From: Agrobacterium tumefaciens
Lineage (GTDB): Bacteria > Pseudomonadota > Alphaproteobacteria > Rhizobiales > Rhizobiaceae
Reading direction: 5' to 3'
Assembly (NCBI RefSeq): GCF_005221385.1
Contig: NZ_CP039905.1
Location: 196,251-260,250, forward strand
DNA length: 64,000 nucleotides
How positions within the stretch are numbered: the first letter of the stretch is position 1; each line of letters starts with the position of its first letter. Position numbers and translations under genes: made by a program. The notes beneath the pieces were generated by a model. That model was not told the DNA's origin. It searched no databases and saw only the letters and a program-made list of their open reading frames with translations. Shown here piece after piece: positions 8,576 to 17,632 of this stretch.

Positions 8576-9438
8576 CTGTCCCTCGCCGCAGAGAGGTCCT
8601 GTCTTGCGTCCCGGATGATCGACCACGCCGATTGAAGGAAGAGGCCTGCAACTGCGAACGCGACCACGAGGTCAGGCCATTGTGTTCCCGTCCACCAGAC
8701 CAAGCCCGCGGCGGCCACGACCGCGAGATTGCCGATCGCGTCGTTTCGCGAAAACAACCACACCGCCCGCATGTTCGCGTCGCCCTTGCGGTGCGGGATG
8801 AGCACCACGGCCGCCAGAACGTTGACGACGAAGGCGACAAGCGCGAAGCCGCCCATGAGCACGGATTCCGGCTGATGCTCGATAAACACCCTGTAGATGG
8901 TGGACGCGACGACGCCAAGTCCGAGCAGGCCGAGGAAAACACCCTGTAGAAGAGCCGCCTTGGCGCGAGCGGCGAGGCCCCATCCGACCGCGACCAGCCC
9001 CAGGAATGAGATCATGCCGTCCCCCAGGAAGTCGAGGGCGTCCGCCTGTAGCGCCTGGGAGCCGGCGAGGAAGCTTCCGACGATCTCAACGACTCCGTAG
9101 CCAACGTTCAGCAGCACGACGATCCAGAGCGCCCTCTTATATGCCGGGGTGACATGCGACAGGTCCGGAATCCTGTCGTCGTCATCGCCGTCTGCCGTGT
9201 CGCTGGATGGGCCGATGCGGTCAAGCTGATAACCCAGACCCGTGATGGCGCTTTCCAGCAGAGGCAGGCGGTTCGCCGGCTCGTCAACTTGCAGTGTCAT
9301 AATCTGCGATGCGATCGATACCTTCACGTCGGCCACGCCTTCGACCTTGCGCGCGGCCCCCTCGATCTTGGCGGCGCAGGAGGAACAATCCATCCCCGTC
9401 ACCTGATAGCGGATCGTGTCGGTTGCAGCTGCTGCCAT
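8572..9438 (-). CDS. Cation-efflux transporter with N-terminal HMA domain (HMA-CDF fusion)
   Basis: This 288-aa inner-membrane protein joins a heavy-metal-associated domain (GMDCSSC near residues 15-21, with both Cys) to a six-helix cation-diffusion-facilitator core. In the core, the TM2 and TM5 metal-site segments read DALDFLGD and SRNDAIGN. The family exports divalent metals such as Zn, Cd or Pb by proton antiport. An acidic linker, DTADGDDDD, separates the two parts. The usual cytoplasmic CDF tail is very short, since the sequence ends soon after the last helix. GAGG lies about 10 bases before the ATG. It is divergent from merR and driven by the MerR-type promoter at 9469-9499; lspA follows by 4-bp overlap. 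Confidence 0.88.
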   Translation of the reverse strand: MAAAATDTIRYQVTGMDCSSCAAKIEGAARKVEGVADVKVSIASQIMTLQVDEPANRLPLLESAITGLGYQLDRIGPSSDTADGDDDDRIPDLSHVTPAYKRALWIVVLLNVGYGVVEIVGSFLAGSQALQADALDFLGDGMISFLGLVAVGWGLAARAKAALLQGVFLGLLGLGVVASTIYRVFIEHQPESVLMGGFALVAFVVNVLAAVVLIPHRKGDANMRAVWLFSRNDAIGNLAVVAAAGLVWWTGTQWPDLVVAFAVAGLFLQSAWSIIRDARQDLSAARDR

Positions 9439-9468
9439 TTCGTCGGTCCTCGATATTCGAATTCGACC

Positions 9469-9499
9469 ATGGTACTACCTGTAGTGACTACAGGAGCAA
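9469..9499 (-). promoter_or_regulatory. MerR-type promoter/operator for the HMA-CDF gene
   Basis: On the minus strand TTGCTC (9494-9499) and TACCAT (9469-9474) flank a spacer of exactly 19 bases holding a perfect 7-bp dyad, CCTGTAG and CTACAGG around a 3-base centre (9478-9494). This is the classic MerR-activated layout. The dyad also overlaps the ribosome-binding AGGAG of merR, so the regulator may damp its own translation or transcription. Confidence 0.82.
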
Positions 9500-9507
9500 G
9501 ACGAAAA

Positions 9508-9903
9508 ATGCAGATCGGCGACTTATCCGAGAAATCGGGCGTGAACATAGAGACTATTCGCTATTACGAGCGCATCGGGGTCCTCCCAATCCCAGCCAGG
9601 ATGTCCAACGGCCGTCGCACCTATGGCGAAGCAGACGCGCAACGACTGTGCTTTATCCGGAATGCCCGGGAACTTGGTTTGGATCTGGCATCGGTGCGCG
9701 TTCTTCTGGCTCTCCAGGAACAACCGGAAGCATCGTGTGAGGATGCAAGCCGCATCGCCCAAAGCCAACTCGACGCCGTGGAAGATCGTATCGCCCGTCT
9801 TACGAACCTGAAAACGGAACTGCGGCGGATGATAGCCGAATGCCGTCTCGGTCAGGTGGCCGATTGCCGGATCATCGACGCCATGGCGGGAGGAAGACCC
9901 TGA
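9508..9903 (+). CDS. MerR-family metal-responsive regulator
   Basis: This is a 131-aa activator with the MerR winged-helix start (MQIGDLSEKSGVNIETIRYYERIGVL), a dimerisation helix (LDAVEDRIARLTNLKTELRRMI) and a C-terminal loop with Cys in AECRLGQVADCR. An earlier Cys lies in EASCEDA. This pattern fits the PbrR/CadR/ZntR branch that senses divalent Pb, Cd or Zn, rather than CueR. I start it at ATG 9508, since AGGAG lies at 9492-9496; the frame is open further upstream but the N-terminus here matches the family exactly. It is divergent from the HMA-CDF gene and very likely controls it through the shared dyad. Confidence 0.9.
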   Translation: MQIGDLSEKSGVNIETIRYYERIGVLPIPARMSNGRRTYGEADAQRLCFIRNARELGLDLASVRVLLALQEQPEASCEDASRIAQSQLDAVEDRIARLTNLKTELRRMIAECRLGQVADCRIIDAMAGGRP

Positions 9904-10402
9904 GGCTGACATCAAAACTGTGTTGGCAGACTTCAACCGACAGTTCCGGCGGACGAGGCCCGGCAAGTGGATGTTGCCCAGCGTCTCGGTGTCGCGCAGC
10001 CGACTGTCGCAAAGCGTCGGCCAGTGTTTTAAGCGGCCCGTCATTGTTGTTGGAACTGGACATTGAGGAGCACGGCCTTCGAGGAGAAACTCACGCAATC
10101 TCGGTACCAGACGCAGTCGCACAAAGACAGGCCGTCGGCGTGGTTGGGCTGCTTGCGTGGCTCAACTGAGGATCAGGCTCGCCATTTGCAGCTCAACCGG
10201 CTGATCGGCACATCAAATCTTCAACGCCTCGACAATAACCTTGAAGGCTGGCGAGTTCTGCCGTCTGCCGGGATAGAACAGATAAGCATGGACGGCTGTT
10301 GGCATCGAACGCCTTGAACGGATATGAACCTACGATCCGCTTTGCCAATTGAGCTAAGTATTTGATTAAAAATTAAATCTGCAATGCAGAGCGCAACGTG
10401 GC
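9904..10402. other. Non-coding boundary between the metal and defence regions
   Basis: No gene is supported in these 499 bases. The right part carries a tRNA-like remnant on the minus strand (listed separately). This stretch marks the change from metal resistance to defence genes, so it may be an old integration boundary. Confidence 0.5.
10288..10360 (-). pseudogene. Degenerate tRNA-like sequence
   Basis: On the minus strand there is a good D-arm-like block (TTAGCTCAATTGGCAAAGC), then a short stem CGGAT/ATCCG where the anticodon arm would be, and a TTCGA-containing hairpin resembling a T arm. The acceptor ends do not pair and the anticodon loop has the wrong size, so it cannot be a normal tRNA. 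I read it as a decayed tRNA or a fragment left by integration. A chance likeness is possible. Confidence 0.25.
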
Positions 10403-10894
10403 CTATCTCGAGAAGCGGATGAGCCGACGGCGGATTTCGCCTGATGGCAAGCGGCACCGGGGGTGATTTGCTAAGCGACTAAGGCCGGAATGCAAATGCT
10501 CGAACTGCACATGGCCACCATCGGCGAACTGATCAATCACCCACAGCACACCGTGCATTTCAAGCCTCTCGGCAATCGCAAGCTCTCGAAGCACTCCATC
10601 ACCCGTAAGCAGTCCCCAACCCCGAGTTTGCGCTAGCACGAATGCAAACGTGTCAGGAGCAGAGAGGCGAGCGTGGGCACGGTTGACCTCGGTGGCCCTG
10701 CGAACCTCAGCAGACGTCAGAGGTTCTACCCTTAAGCCGAGTCGCACAAGCGTCTGTCCGATTTCGCCGACCAATTCCCGTTCATATAGCAGGTCAGGGA
10801 CGGCGAACTCGAACGGCAAAAGAAACATGAACTCGAGAAGGCCGGCCCTTTCCAGGTCAATTAAGACTGAGGTATCGGATATCAGAATCGCCAT
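10403..10894 (-). CDS. PIN-domain ribonuclease-like protein
   Basis: This 163-aa protein has the PIN fold signature: Asp in ISDTSVLIDLE near the N-terminus, Glu in YERELVGEIG, and Asp in LLTGDGVLRELA near residue 98. PIN proteins are metal-dependent RNases and often act as toxins. The reading frame ends in an Arg-rich tail that may be an extension beyond the domain. Its ATG lies 3 bp after the stop of the HTH-ImmA/IrrE gene, so the two form an operon. This pairing is seen as a toxin-antitoxin-like module, with the HTH-peptidase protein as likely control or antidote. The assignment to toxin is inference. Confidence 0.75.
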   Translation of the reverse strand: MAILISDTSVLIDLERAGLLEFMFLLPFEFAVPDLLYERELVGEIGQTLVRLGLRVEPLTSAEVRRATEVNRAHARLSAPDTFAFVLAQTRGWGLLTGDGVLRELAIAERLEMHGVLWVIDQFADGGHVQFEHLHSGLSRLANHPRCRLPSGEIRRRLIRFSR

Positions 10895-10897
10895 GCG

Positions 10898-11962
10898 TCA
10901 GACTGCCGTCTGGTCCAGGCGTTTGTCGAGTTCGCGAACGGAAATATCGAGCATTTCAGCGGCACGGGACTCGCCCAATATGCCCTCAACCAAAGCACGA
11001 TAGCATAAACGCTCGAACCTTTTGGGTTCCTCAAGTTCGGGAGCCATGCTCTCTGGCTCTTCGTAAGGATAGTGCCGCCACCCTCTCTCTTCGAAAACTT
11101 TGAATAGTCGTGAACATGCCGCCTGACTGATAATTCCCAGATCTTTGCACCGATAAGCGAGTGCCTGAACACTTACCCCGAACCTTTTCTTTAGCGCGAC
11201 AAGCTCGCCAACACTTATAGACGATCGATGAGCACCGGCTTCTGCTCGCAAGACGTCGGCTGGCATCAGAAAAGCACCAGCGAATCGATGAGCTGCTTTT
11301 TCCACGTCGACTCCCTCGGCTGGTGCAATCACCATATGTCCAAGTTCGTGTGCCAGGTTGAACCGCTTACGCTCTGACCACGTTCCCCGCTTGATAACAA
11401 TTACCCGAGCGGCGTCGCGGTCCTTGCGACGAACCCTCGCCGCTAAACCGTCGACGTCGTTCAAGTCCATCGAGAGGACCTTTATTCCTCGTTCCTCCAA
11501 TAGCTCGGCTAGCTGCGGGATAGGGTCGTTTCCAAGTCCCCAATCATCACGGACCGAGCGTGCTGCATCTTCCGCATCGCGAATGTCTGAAACTGGATAT
11601 GGCGCGCTTCGCGGTTGCTCCCATTCGACACTGCGCAAGTGAAGAAGATCCTCGATCACAAGATATCGCTCGAGCATATGGATGGCTCGCGCCTGGACTG
11701 CAGCTTCCTCTTTGGAAGACGTTCCGAGCTTTTTTCTGAAGTCCACGCCTTCTAGGGATAGCTGATCTTCACTTAGAAGGAATTCCTCGGACACACCCAA
11801 GGCTTTGGCCAAAGCTATCAAGGCTTTGGAGCCGGGCATATCTTCATTTCGCTCATACTTGCCAATCGCCTGCGCTGACACCACGCCATTCATTGCATCC
11901 GCTAATGCCCTCAATGACAGCCCAGCCGCTTGCCGAGCGACCTTCAATTTGTTGCCGATCAT
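10898..11962 (-). CDS. XRE-type HTH regulator with ImmA/IrrE metallopeptidase domain
   Basis: This 354-aa protein has an N-terminal XRE helix-turn-helix (about residues 3-60, QAAGLSLRALADAMNG and QAIGKYERNEDMP). The ImmA/IrrE (DUF955) zinc peptidase domain follows, with the HExxH site in LAHELGHMV near residue 200. A C-terminal extension resembles those of phage-repressor-cleaving or stress-sensing members. Such proteins bind DNA and can cleave a repressor or partner when triggered. Here the only coupled partner is the PIN protein 3 bp downstream. It is transcribed away from the CBASS genes, which start 200 bp to the right. Confidence 0.88.
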   Translation of the reverse strand: MIGNKLKVARQAAGLSLRALADAMNGVVSAQAIGKYERNEDMPGSKALIALAKALGVSEEFLLSEDQLSLEGVDFRKKLGTSSKEEAAVQARAIHMLERYLVIEDLLHLRSVEWEQPRSAPYPVSDIRDAEDAARSVRDDWGLGNDPIPQLAELLEERGIKVLSMDLNDVDGLAARVRRKDRDAARVIVIKRGTWSERKRFNLAHELGHMVIAPAEGVDVEKAAHRFAGAFLMPADVLRAEAGAHRSSISVGELVALKKRFGVSVQALAYRCKDLGIISQAACSRLFKVFEERGWRHYPYEEPESMAPELEEPKRFERLCYRALVEGILGESRAAEMLDISVRELDKRLDQTAV

Positions 11963-12163
11963 ATCGATCTCCTAGATTTCAGTTTACAAAATAGCCCATA
12001 ATTGCATTTTTGTAAACCTTCCCTCTTGAAATGAGCGGTCAGATGCCTTCTCTTTTCTGAGAAAGATCAACCACCGATTCCTGCACAACTCGGATCTTCA
12101 CGGCATACATCGAACTACAGAGCTTCTTCGCAAAGAGATCACCCTCGATCTAGGAACTGATTC

Positions 12164-12511
12164 ATGAAAAAGGACCGGTTTACACGCAAGGCGCACCCGA
12201 GACAGCTGTCGTCAGGCTACGTCATCTCGGTCCGTGAGACTCTCGTTCGCCGTCAGGCTACCGATGCGAATGAGAAAACAAGCTACTTCCATCCTTGCCG
12301 AATGTGCGGTGCAACGATCCTGACAAGGCGCTTGCCCAACGGCGGTTGGGCGCACTTCGAAGGAAGGGACGGGCTAAGCAGGGTGAAGCACCCATGTCAA
12401 ACCCGTGGTGCCGGACTGAGCCGGCGGCGTGACCCTTTCACGTTGGAGCTTTTCCCAGTCCAACCGACCGATGGGTCGGCTTCGTCGCAAGACAGCCGCA
12501 GCATGAGATGA
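12164..12511 (+). CDS. Small zinc-binding protein upstream of CBASS
   Basis: I do not recognise this 115-aa protein. Its middle contains a plausible zinc site: Cys-x2-Cys in FHPCRMCGA, then His in GWAHFEG and His/Cys in RVKHPC. The rest is basic. AGGAA lies about 8 bases before the ATG, and the gene stops 46 bp before the CD-NTase on the same strand, so co-transcription is likely. It might be an accessory or regulatory factor of the CBASS, or an unrelated cargo gene. Only the position and Cys/His pattern support it. Confidence 0.5.
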   Translation: MKKDRFTRKAHPRQLSSGYVISVRETLVRRQATDANEKTSYFHPCRMCGATILTRRLPNGGWAHFEGRDGLSRVKHPCQTRGAGLSRRRDPFTLELFPVQPTDGSASSQDSRSMR

Positions 12512-12557
12512 ACACATCGATTTCCCCTCCAAACCACATTTTTGAGGTAACAGGCCG

Positions 12558-13871
12558 ATGAGCATTGCCGACACGTTCAAGCAGTTTCTCAGCAATATTG
12601 CGGTAGACAATGACGATACCATTAGCCTTCGCTACGGCGAGGTTACGGCCGCACTAAACAAAAAATTCCGCGACACCGACTCGAAAGTTTCGAACTCTCT
12701 GCAAGTTGGCTCATACGGCAGGTGGACCGCAATCAAGGGCATTTCTGACCTCGACATGCTGTATATTATGCCCGCCGGGAAATGGGATAGTTACAAGGAC
12801 GGCGGGCAATCTCGTCTTCTCGATGACACCAAAAATGCGATCAAGAGCCGCTACCCGAACACAACTGTTCTCAAGGATCGCCTTGTCATCCAGGTGCTCT
12901 ACCGAGACTTTCATATTGAAGTCCAACCGGTTTTTGAACAGGCGGACGGAAGCTTCAAATACCCTGACACCTATGATGGTGGGTCATGGAAAATTACGAA
13001 GCCCCGCGAAGAGATCGCCGCCATGAAAGAGGCGAACGTACAGAAGAACAAGAACCTGCGTCGCCTCTGCAAGATGGCTCGAGCTTGGAAGAACAAACAT
13101 GGCCTTGCGATGGGTGGGCTGCTGATCGACACACTGACCTATAATTTCCTAAAATCAACGAATGAATATGATGAAAAGAGCTACCTCTACTACGATTACA
13201 TGAGCCGCGATTTCTTCAAATTCCTCTCAGAACGTCCTGATCAAGACTATTACGCCGCTCTTGGGAGCGGCCAGCGTGTCAAGGTGAAGAAGAAATTTCA
13301 GAGGAAGGCAAAAAAGGCCTACGAACTGGCTTTGGACGCCATCGCTGCCGCGGGCTCGACTACCGAGAATGAAAAGTGGCGCAAAATTTATGGTCGCGGT
13401 TTCCCTGCTGCAGAACAGGCGGCGCAAAAGGCAGCCTTTGCCTCTTCTTCGTGGAGAAACACCGAGGAGTTTATCGACAACAGGTATCCGGTCGATATAC
13501 GCAATAGCATCACCCTAGATTGTGAGGTCTCGCAAAATGGGTTCCGAGAACGGTTCCTAAGAGAGATGTTACGGCTGAACCTGCCGCTCAAGACGGCCAA
13601 GACGCTGACATTCAGCGTTGTTGATCACGACGTCCAGGGCGACTTCAACCTTTATTGGAAGGTGCTGAATCGCGGCGAGGAGGCACGCCGTAGGGACTGC
13701 ATCCGTGGACAAATTGACGGAGATCGAGGCAACATGAGACGAACCGAGCACACCAATTTCAGGGGAGATCATATCGTTGAATGCTACGCCGTCCAAAACG
13801 GCGTTGTTGTTGCGACCGATCGCATCCATGTTCCTATCCAAGGCAGTCAGGTAAGCGCTGATGCAGCTTGA
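12558..13871 (+). CDS. CBASS CD-NTase (cyclic oligonucleotide synthase) with AGS-C sensor domain
   Basis: This 437-aa cGAS/DncV-like nucleotidyltransferase is predicted to make a cyclic di- or trinucleotide on phage infection. The polymerase-beta core shows GSYGRW (51-56), the metal-binding Asp64 and Asp66 (SDLDML), and the third acidic position Glu121 (HIEVQP). The C-terminal 100 residues (KVLNRGEEARRRD through HIVECYAVQNGVVVATDRIHVPI) match the adenylyl/guanylyl and SMODS C-terminal sensor (AGS-C) type. GAGG precedes the ATG. The effector SLATT gene starts 11 bp before this stop, so the pair is coupled. No Cap2/Cap3 or HORMA/TRIP13 genes are present, so this is a minimal two-gene (type I) CBASS. 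Confidence 0.92.
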   Translation: MSIADTFKQFLSNIAVDNDDTISLRYGEVTAALNKKFRDTDSKVSNSLQVGSYGRWTAIKGISDLDMLYIMPAGKWDSYKDGGQSRLLDDTKNAIKSRYPNTTVLKDRLVIQVLYRDFHIEVQPVFEQADGSFKYPDTYDGGSWKITKPREEIAAMKEANVQKNKNLRRLCKMARAWKNKHGLAMGGLLIDTLTYNFLKSTNEYDEKSYLYYDYMSRDFFKFLSERPDQDYYAALGSGQRVKVKKKFQRKAKKAYELALDAIAAAGSTTENEKWRKIYGRGFPAAEQAAQKAAFASSSWRNTEEFIDNRYPVDIRNSITLDCEVSQNGFRERFLREMLRLNLPLKTAKTLTFSVVDHDVQGDFNLYWKVLNRGEEARRRDCIRGQIDGDRGNMRRTEHTNFRGDHIVECYAVQNGVVVATDRIHVPIQGSQVSADAA

Positions 13872-14436
13872 ACAGCAACCAGATCGGGACGACTTCTCGC
13901 CGCTTGAGGACCAGATCCGCGAGTGCTTTGGCCGTGTCGTCTACACCCACAAGACTCACGAAAAGATGGCCGACCGCTGCTCAGCGACGCTGCAGCGATA
14001 TAAGCTCTGTCAGATTGGCGTGTCCGTTCTGACCACGTCCGGGGCGTTGTCCGTGGTGTTTCTCGACCAGTTTTGGCTGAAGCTTGCCACAGCATTTCTG
14101 TCGATCGTCGGCCTGTGGGCTTCCGGCTACATGAAGGGTTTTGACCCAGGCGGTACCGCACAAAAGCACAGGGACGCCGCCGCCAATTTATGGCCGATAC
14201 GGGAATCATATCTGTCTCTGCTGGCCGATCTTCGAATGGGAGGGATCCCATCGGAAGAGGTGTTAAAGCGCCGGGATGAACTACAGAAGAAGCTGGCTGC
14301 AATTTATCTAGGGGCGCCACAAACTACCGCCAAAGCCTATGCCGATGCACAAAGAGCTTTGCAGAAGAATGAAGACTATACTTTTCGCGACGAAGAAATC
14401 GATAAATTTGTGCCGAAATCGCTTCGAAAGAAGTAG
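13861..14436 (+). CDS. SLATT-domain two-TM CBASS effector
   Basis: This 191-aa protein of the SLATT family (SMODS and SLOG-associating 2TM effector) is predicted to open pores in the inner membrane when it senses the cyclic nucleotide, killing the infected cell. Two TM helices lie at about residues 52-70 (IGVSVLTTSGALSVVFL) and 76-95 (LATAFLSIVGLWASGYM). Soluble helices lie on both sides, including the conserved HRDAAANLWPIRESYLSLL segment. The start overlaps the CD-NTase end by 11 bp. No separate nucleotide-binding domain such as SAVED is present, as expected for this effector class. Confidence 0.88.
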   Translation: MQLEQQPDRDDFSPLEDQIRECFGRVVYTHKTHEKMADRCSATLQRYKLCQIGVSVLTTSGALSVVFLDQFWLKLATAFLSIVGLWASGYMKGFDPGGTAQKHRDAAANLWPIRESYLSLLADLRMGGIPSEEVLKRRDELQKKLAAIYLGAPQTTAKAYADAQRALQKNEDYTFRDEEIDKFVPKSLRKK

Positions 14437-15010
14437 CGCTTCATATTCGAATACACCTTTTTTAAAACACAGCTGTTCGTTTCCACGCAAAACTGAGTCT
14501 GTAAGCAGTGAACTCCTCGGGCTATCCATGGTACTGCGCAGAGTATGCCACGGTCGCAGTGGCTCGATGCGGGCATAGGCGCACGTGCTCCAGACGTCTG
14601 AGTTGACAATATAAAACGGCTGGAAAGGGAGCGGCGAAAACTACCTTTCTGCCTTTCAGCGCGCACTAAATCCGAGCCTCGGGATCTTCCGCAGAACTTC
14701 CTCCTAACAATTGCCGTTTCCGAGCCACTAAGCGATTGCTCTACCGGCATGATCGGTTAGTAAATGAGATAGAGGGGAGAGCAAAAATCGGCGAGACCCT
14801 ATATGTATTCCCTTGAGAAGATTCAATTTTTAGAAATTGCCCGAGGAAACTTGGATCTCAAGTCAGCCCCCAGAAGGGAGCTGACCCAGCTCATTTCTCA
14901 GGCTCAACTTGTACCCCCCGTTGGATGCCAAGCTCGTCAAATCTCGGTAGCAATACTGTCGCTCGAGGGAAAACATCGGCTATACCTCCGAAAAGCGACG
15001 CATCCAGAGC
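14437..15010. other. Intergenic region between CBASS and the STAND gene
   Basis: No gene is supported in these 574 bases. Short open frames are present but lack ribosome-binding sites and any recognisable composition. The promoter of the STAND gene should lie here; I could not pick a convincing -35/-10 pair. Confidence 0.45.
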
Positions 15011-17194
15011 GTGGAAGGTTTACGAGTGTACGATCATAACGATGATGAGGCCGCGGGCGGTTCAGGAGGCTCGGCCGTTGCAGGCTTCGACTATCAGGTT
15101 GCGGTTTCGATATGGTTGGCACTCGACCTCATGGTTGCATCGAAGCTCACAAGCGAGATGACACTGGAGCACGTCAGCGAGGAGGACCTCGAAGCCGACC
15201 TCAAAGAAACCGATCTTGAGGAGGCAGAACCGGAGAAGGTCGCGACGGTCGTGCCGATGAAGAATTATCGGCTGATAGTTCAAGCGAAACGTCGCACCGG
15301 CAATGCGTGGACGGAAAAGGCGCTCATCAATCTCCTCGAACACGGCAAAAAAAGAAAGTCCGCGATTAAGCGTTTGGAAGAAGACCCATCGGCTCGATAC
15401 CTATTGGTCACCAGCGCGGCCGCAAATGCTCCCGTCAATAAGCTTGCGGTGCGCAGGCCTGGTCGTTGGCCCGCCGCATCTAAAATGCCAGAGAAGGTGG
15501 CAGAGGCGAGTGCGGAAAAGATTGGCGGGCGAGTAGCGCTAATAGCCAGTGAGGATGATGAGCGCCTCGAGAGCGATATCCGAGAACTCCTCATCCGCAG
15601 GTTCGGTGTTCCATTCGATTTGTGGAGGGCGTGCCTGAGAGCACTGAAGGATGCAGCGTGGGATCGCGTTCGTGGCAAGTACGACGGCCGCTGGACCCGA
15701 GAAGAGGTCGAGGAAATCATCGCCCAGCATGAAGGCTACATCGTAAAATCAAGCGACCAAGACCTGTATGTTCCGCCGACTAATTGGGGAGACCTTAAGC
15801 AAGCAATCAAAAGCCGCCATGCGCTGATGATTGTTGGGCAGTCGGGAAGTGGAAAGACCTCGGCATCGGAAGCGCTCTGGCACGCATTGCGAAAAGAAAT
15901 TCCGGGGCTTCGACGCGTCCTTATCACTAAGGGACCAGATCAGTTGCGGGCCGACAGAACGCAGCCACCTGTGCTTTACGACATTGAAGATCCATGGGGT
16001 AAGTTTCGCTTTGAACCTGAATCTCGGCCCTGGAACGAACAGCTTGAGAAGGAATTTCGAAGCGCTCGGCACGACCGGCTTTTCATCGCAACGACCCGTA
16101 TAGACGTAGCGACGGGAAGTGGGGCACTTGATGACGTTGCAAAATGGCGAGTTGATCTCGATGCGGAGCACTACGGGAAATCAGAGAAGAAGGCGATCTT
16201 TAGAAAGCTGCTCGCGCAGGAACCGACCGACCTGCAAAACTTTGCGCATGCCCGCGAGGAAGCTGTCCTGTCCGAGCTCATCCTTCCGCTCGAAATCAGA
16301 AAGTTTTTCGACGCGCTGCAGGACGCCGATCGAGAGGAAATCGCGAATTCGCCTGATCGCTCGTTGTATCAGTTGATTGCCAGGGCTCACAGCAAATCGA
16401 TCGAGAAGACGGTCATAGAACAGATTGAACACCGCAAAGCAGTAAAAGCTGCCGCTATAATCTGGGCGTTGATCAAGCCTTTTGGTCGCCTTTCCGGTAA
16501 CGTTTTGCGAACGCTGGAAGATCCCCTTGCAGACGCTGTTGAAGGTCTTGAGGACAAGCTGGATGAGCTGGTTGGCGCCTTTATTGTCGCACGGAACCTG
16601 CGGCAGACCTCCGATGGTTCGCTAAGCTACTATCACGGCAAGGTCGAGGCCGGTTTCGAAGCAGCACTCGACAATCACCCGCAATCGGTGAGGCGGGCAC
16701 TGAGGGCGCTTGTCGAGACACTGCTTGATTCTGAGGAGCTTTCTGACGGGGATTGGGGCATTGAAGCCGCCGTCCAAATCGTGCGCCTCGCCGGCCAGCG
16801 GCTAAAGAGTGGAAAGCCGCAAATCGGAAATATCCATCAAGCCCGGATCGATGCTTGGCTAGAGCGAGGCATGCCGGATCTGGCAGAACGCACGCTCGAT
16901 GCACGTCTAGATCTTGCCGCTTCGGTGGGGTCAACCCATTCGAATTTGTCCGAGCTGGCGCGATGGCTGAAGCATAGACGAGACCATACCTTCAAAGCTC
17001 TTTTGGCCTGGAAGGAGCCCGACCGCGATGGTGCTTGGTATGATCGCATGCAACGCGACCCCAAAGTCAGAATGGTTCTCGAAAATTTTATCCGAACTGT
17101 TTTGCCGAGCGACAACGTACATTTCCCAAACTCATTTCATGTCACGGTTCGGAAGCTGGCAGGAGACTGCACTGAAGCATTTCTCGATGCGGCA

Positions 17195-17202
17195 ACGCGA
17201 TC
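17195..17202. repeat. Left 8-bp target duplication of the IS66 element
   Basis: ACGCGATC here is repeated at 21049-21056, directly outside the other IS end. Eight-base duplications are normal for IS66. The perfect match means the insertion is simple and fairly recent. Confidence 0.92.
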
Positions 17203-17632
17203 GTAAGCATCCGGCGAAGGCCGCAGGTCAGGCCGCCTGAGCACTCAGCGTCTTGGGTGTCCAGTTCCACGGCAGCAATTGCTCGAGCCTGCTGATCGGC
17301 GTGTCCGCAATGTTGGCGAGGACGTCGGCAAGCCAGGCCTGCGGGTCGATGTCATTGAACTTGGCGCTCATGATCAGTGTCGCCATGAACGCCGCACGTT
17401 CAGCACCACGATCCGATCCGGCAAACAGCCATGACTTCCTGCCGAGCGCAAAGCCTCTGAGCGCTCGTTCGGCAGCATTGTTCGTCAGGCAAATCCGGCC
17501 GTCTTCCAGGAATGACGTGAAGCCATCCCATCGCTTGAGCATGTAATCTATCACCTCGGCGACGGGAGAACAGAGGTGGCTCGGTTTGTCTGAACAGTTT
17601 CGGGCTTTTTGTTAAGTGGATTTCCGCCTCGA

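Noticed and set aside
14803..15039. 78-aa open frame before the STAND gene
   Set aside because: No ribosome site, no recognisable composition, and it overlaps the STAND start region.
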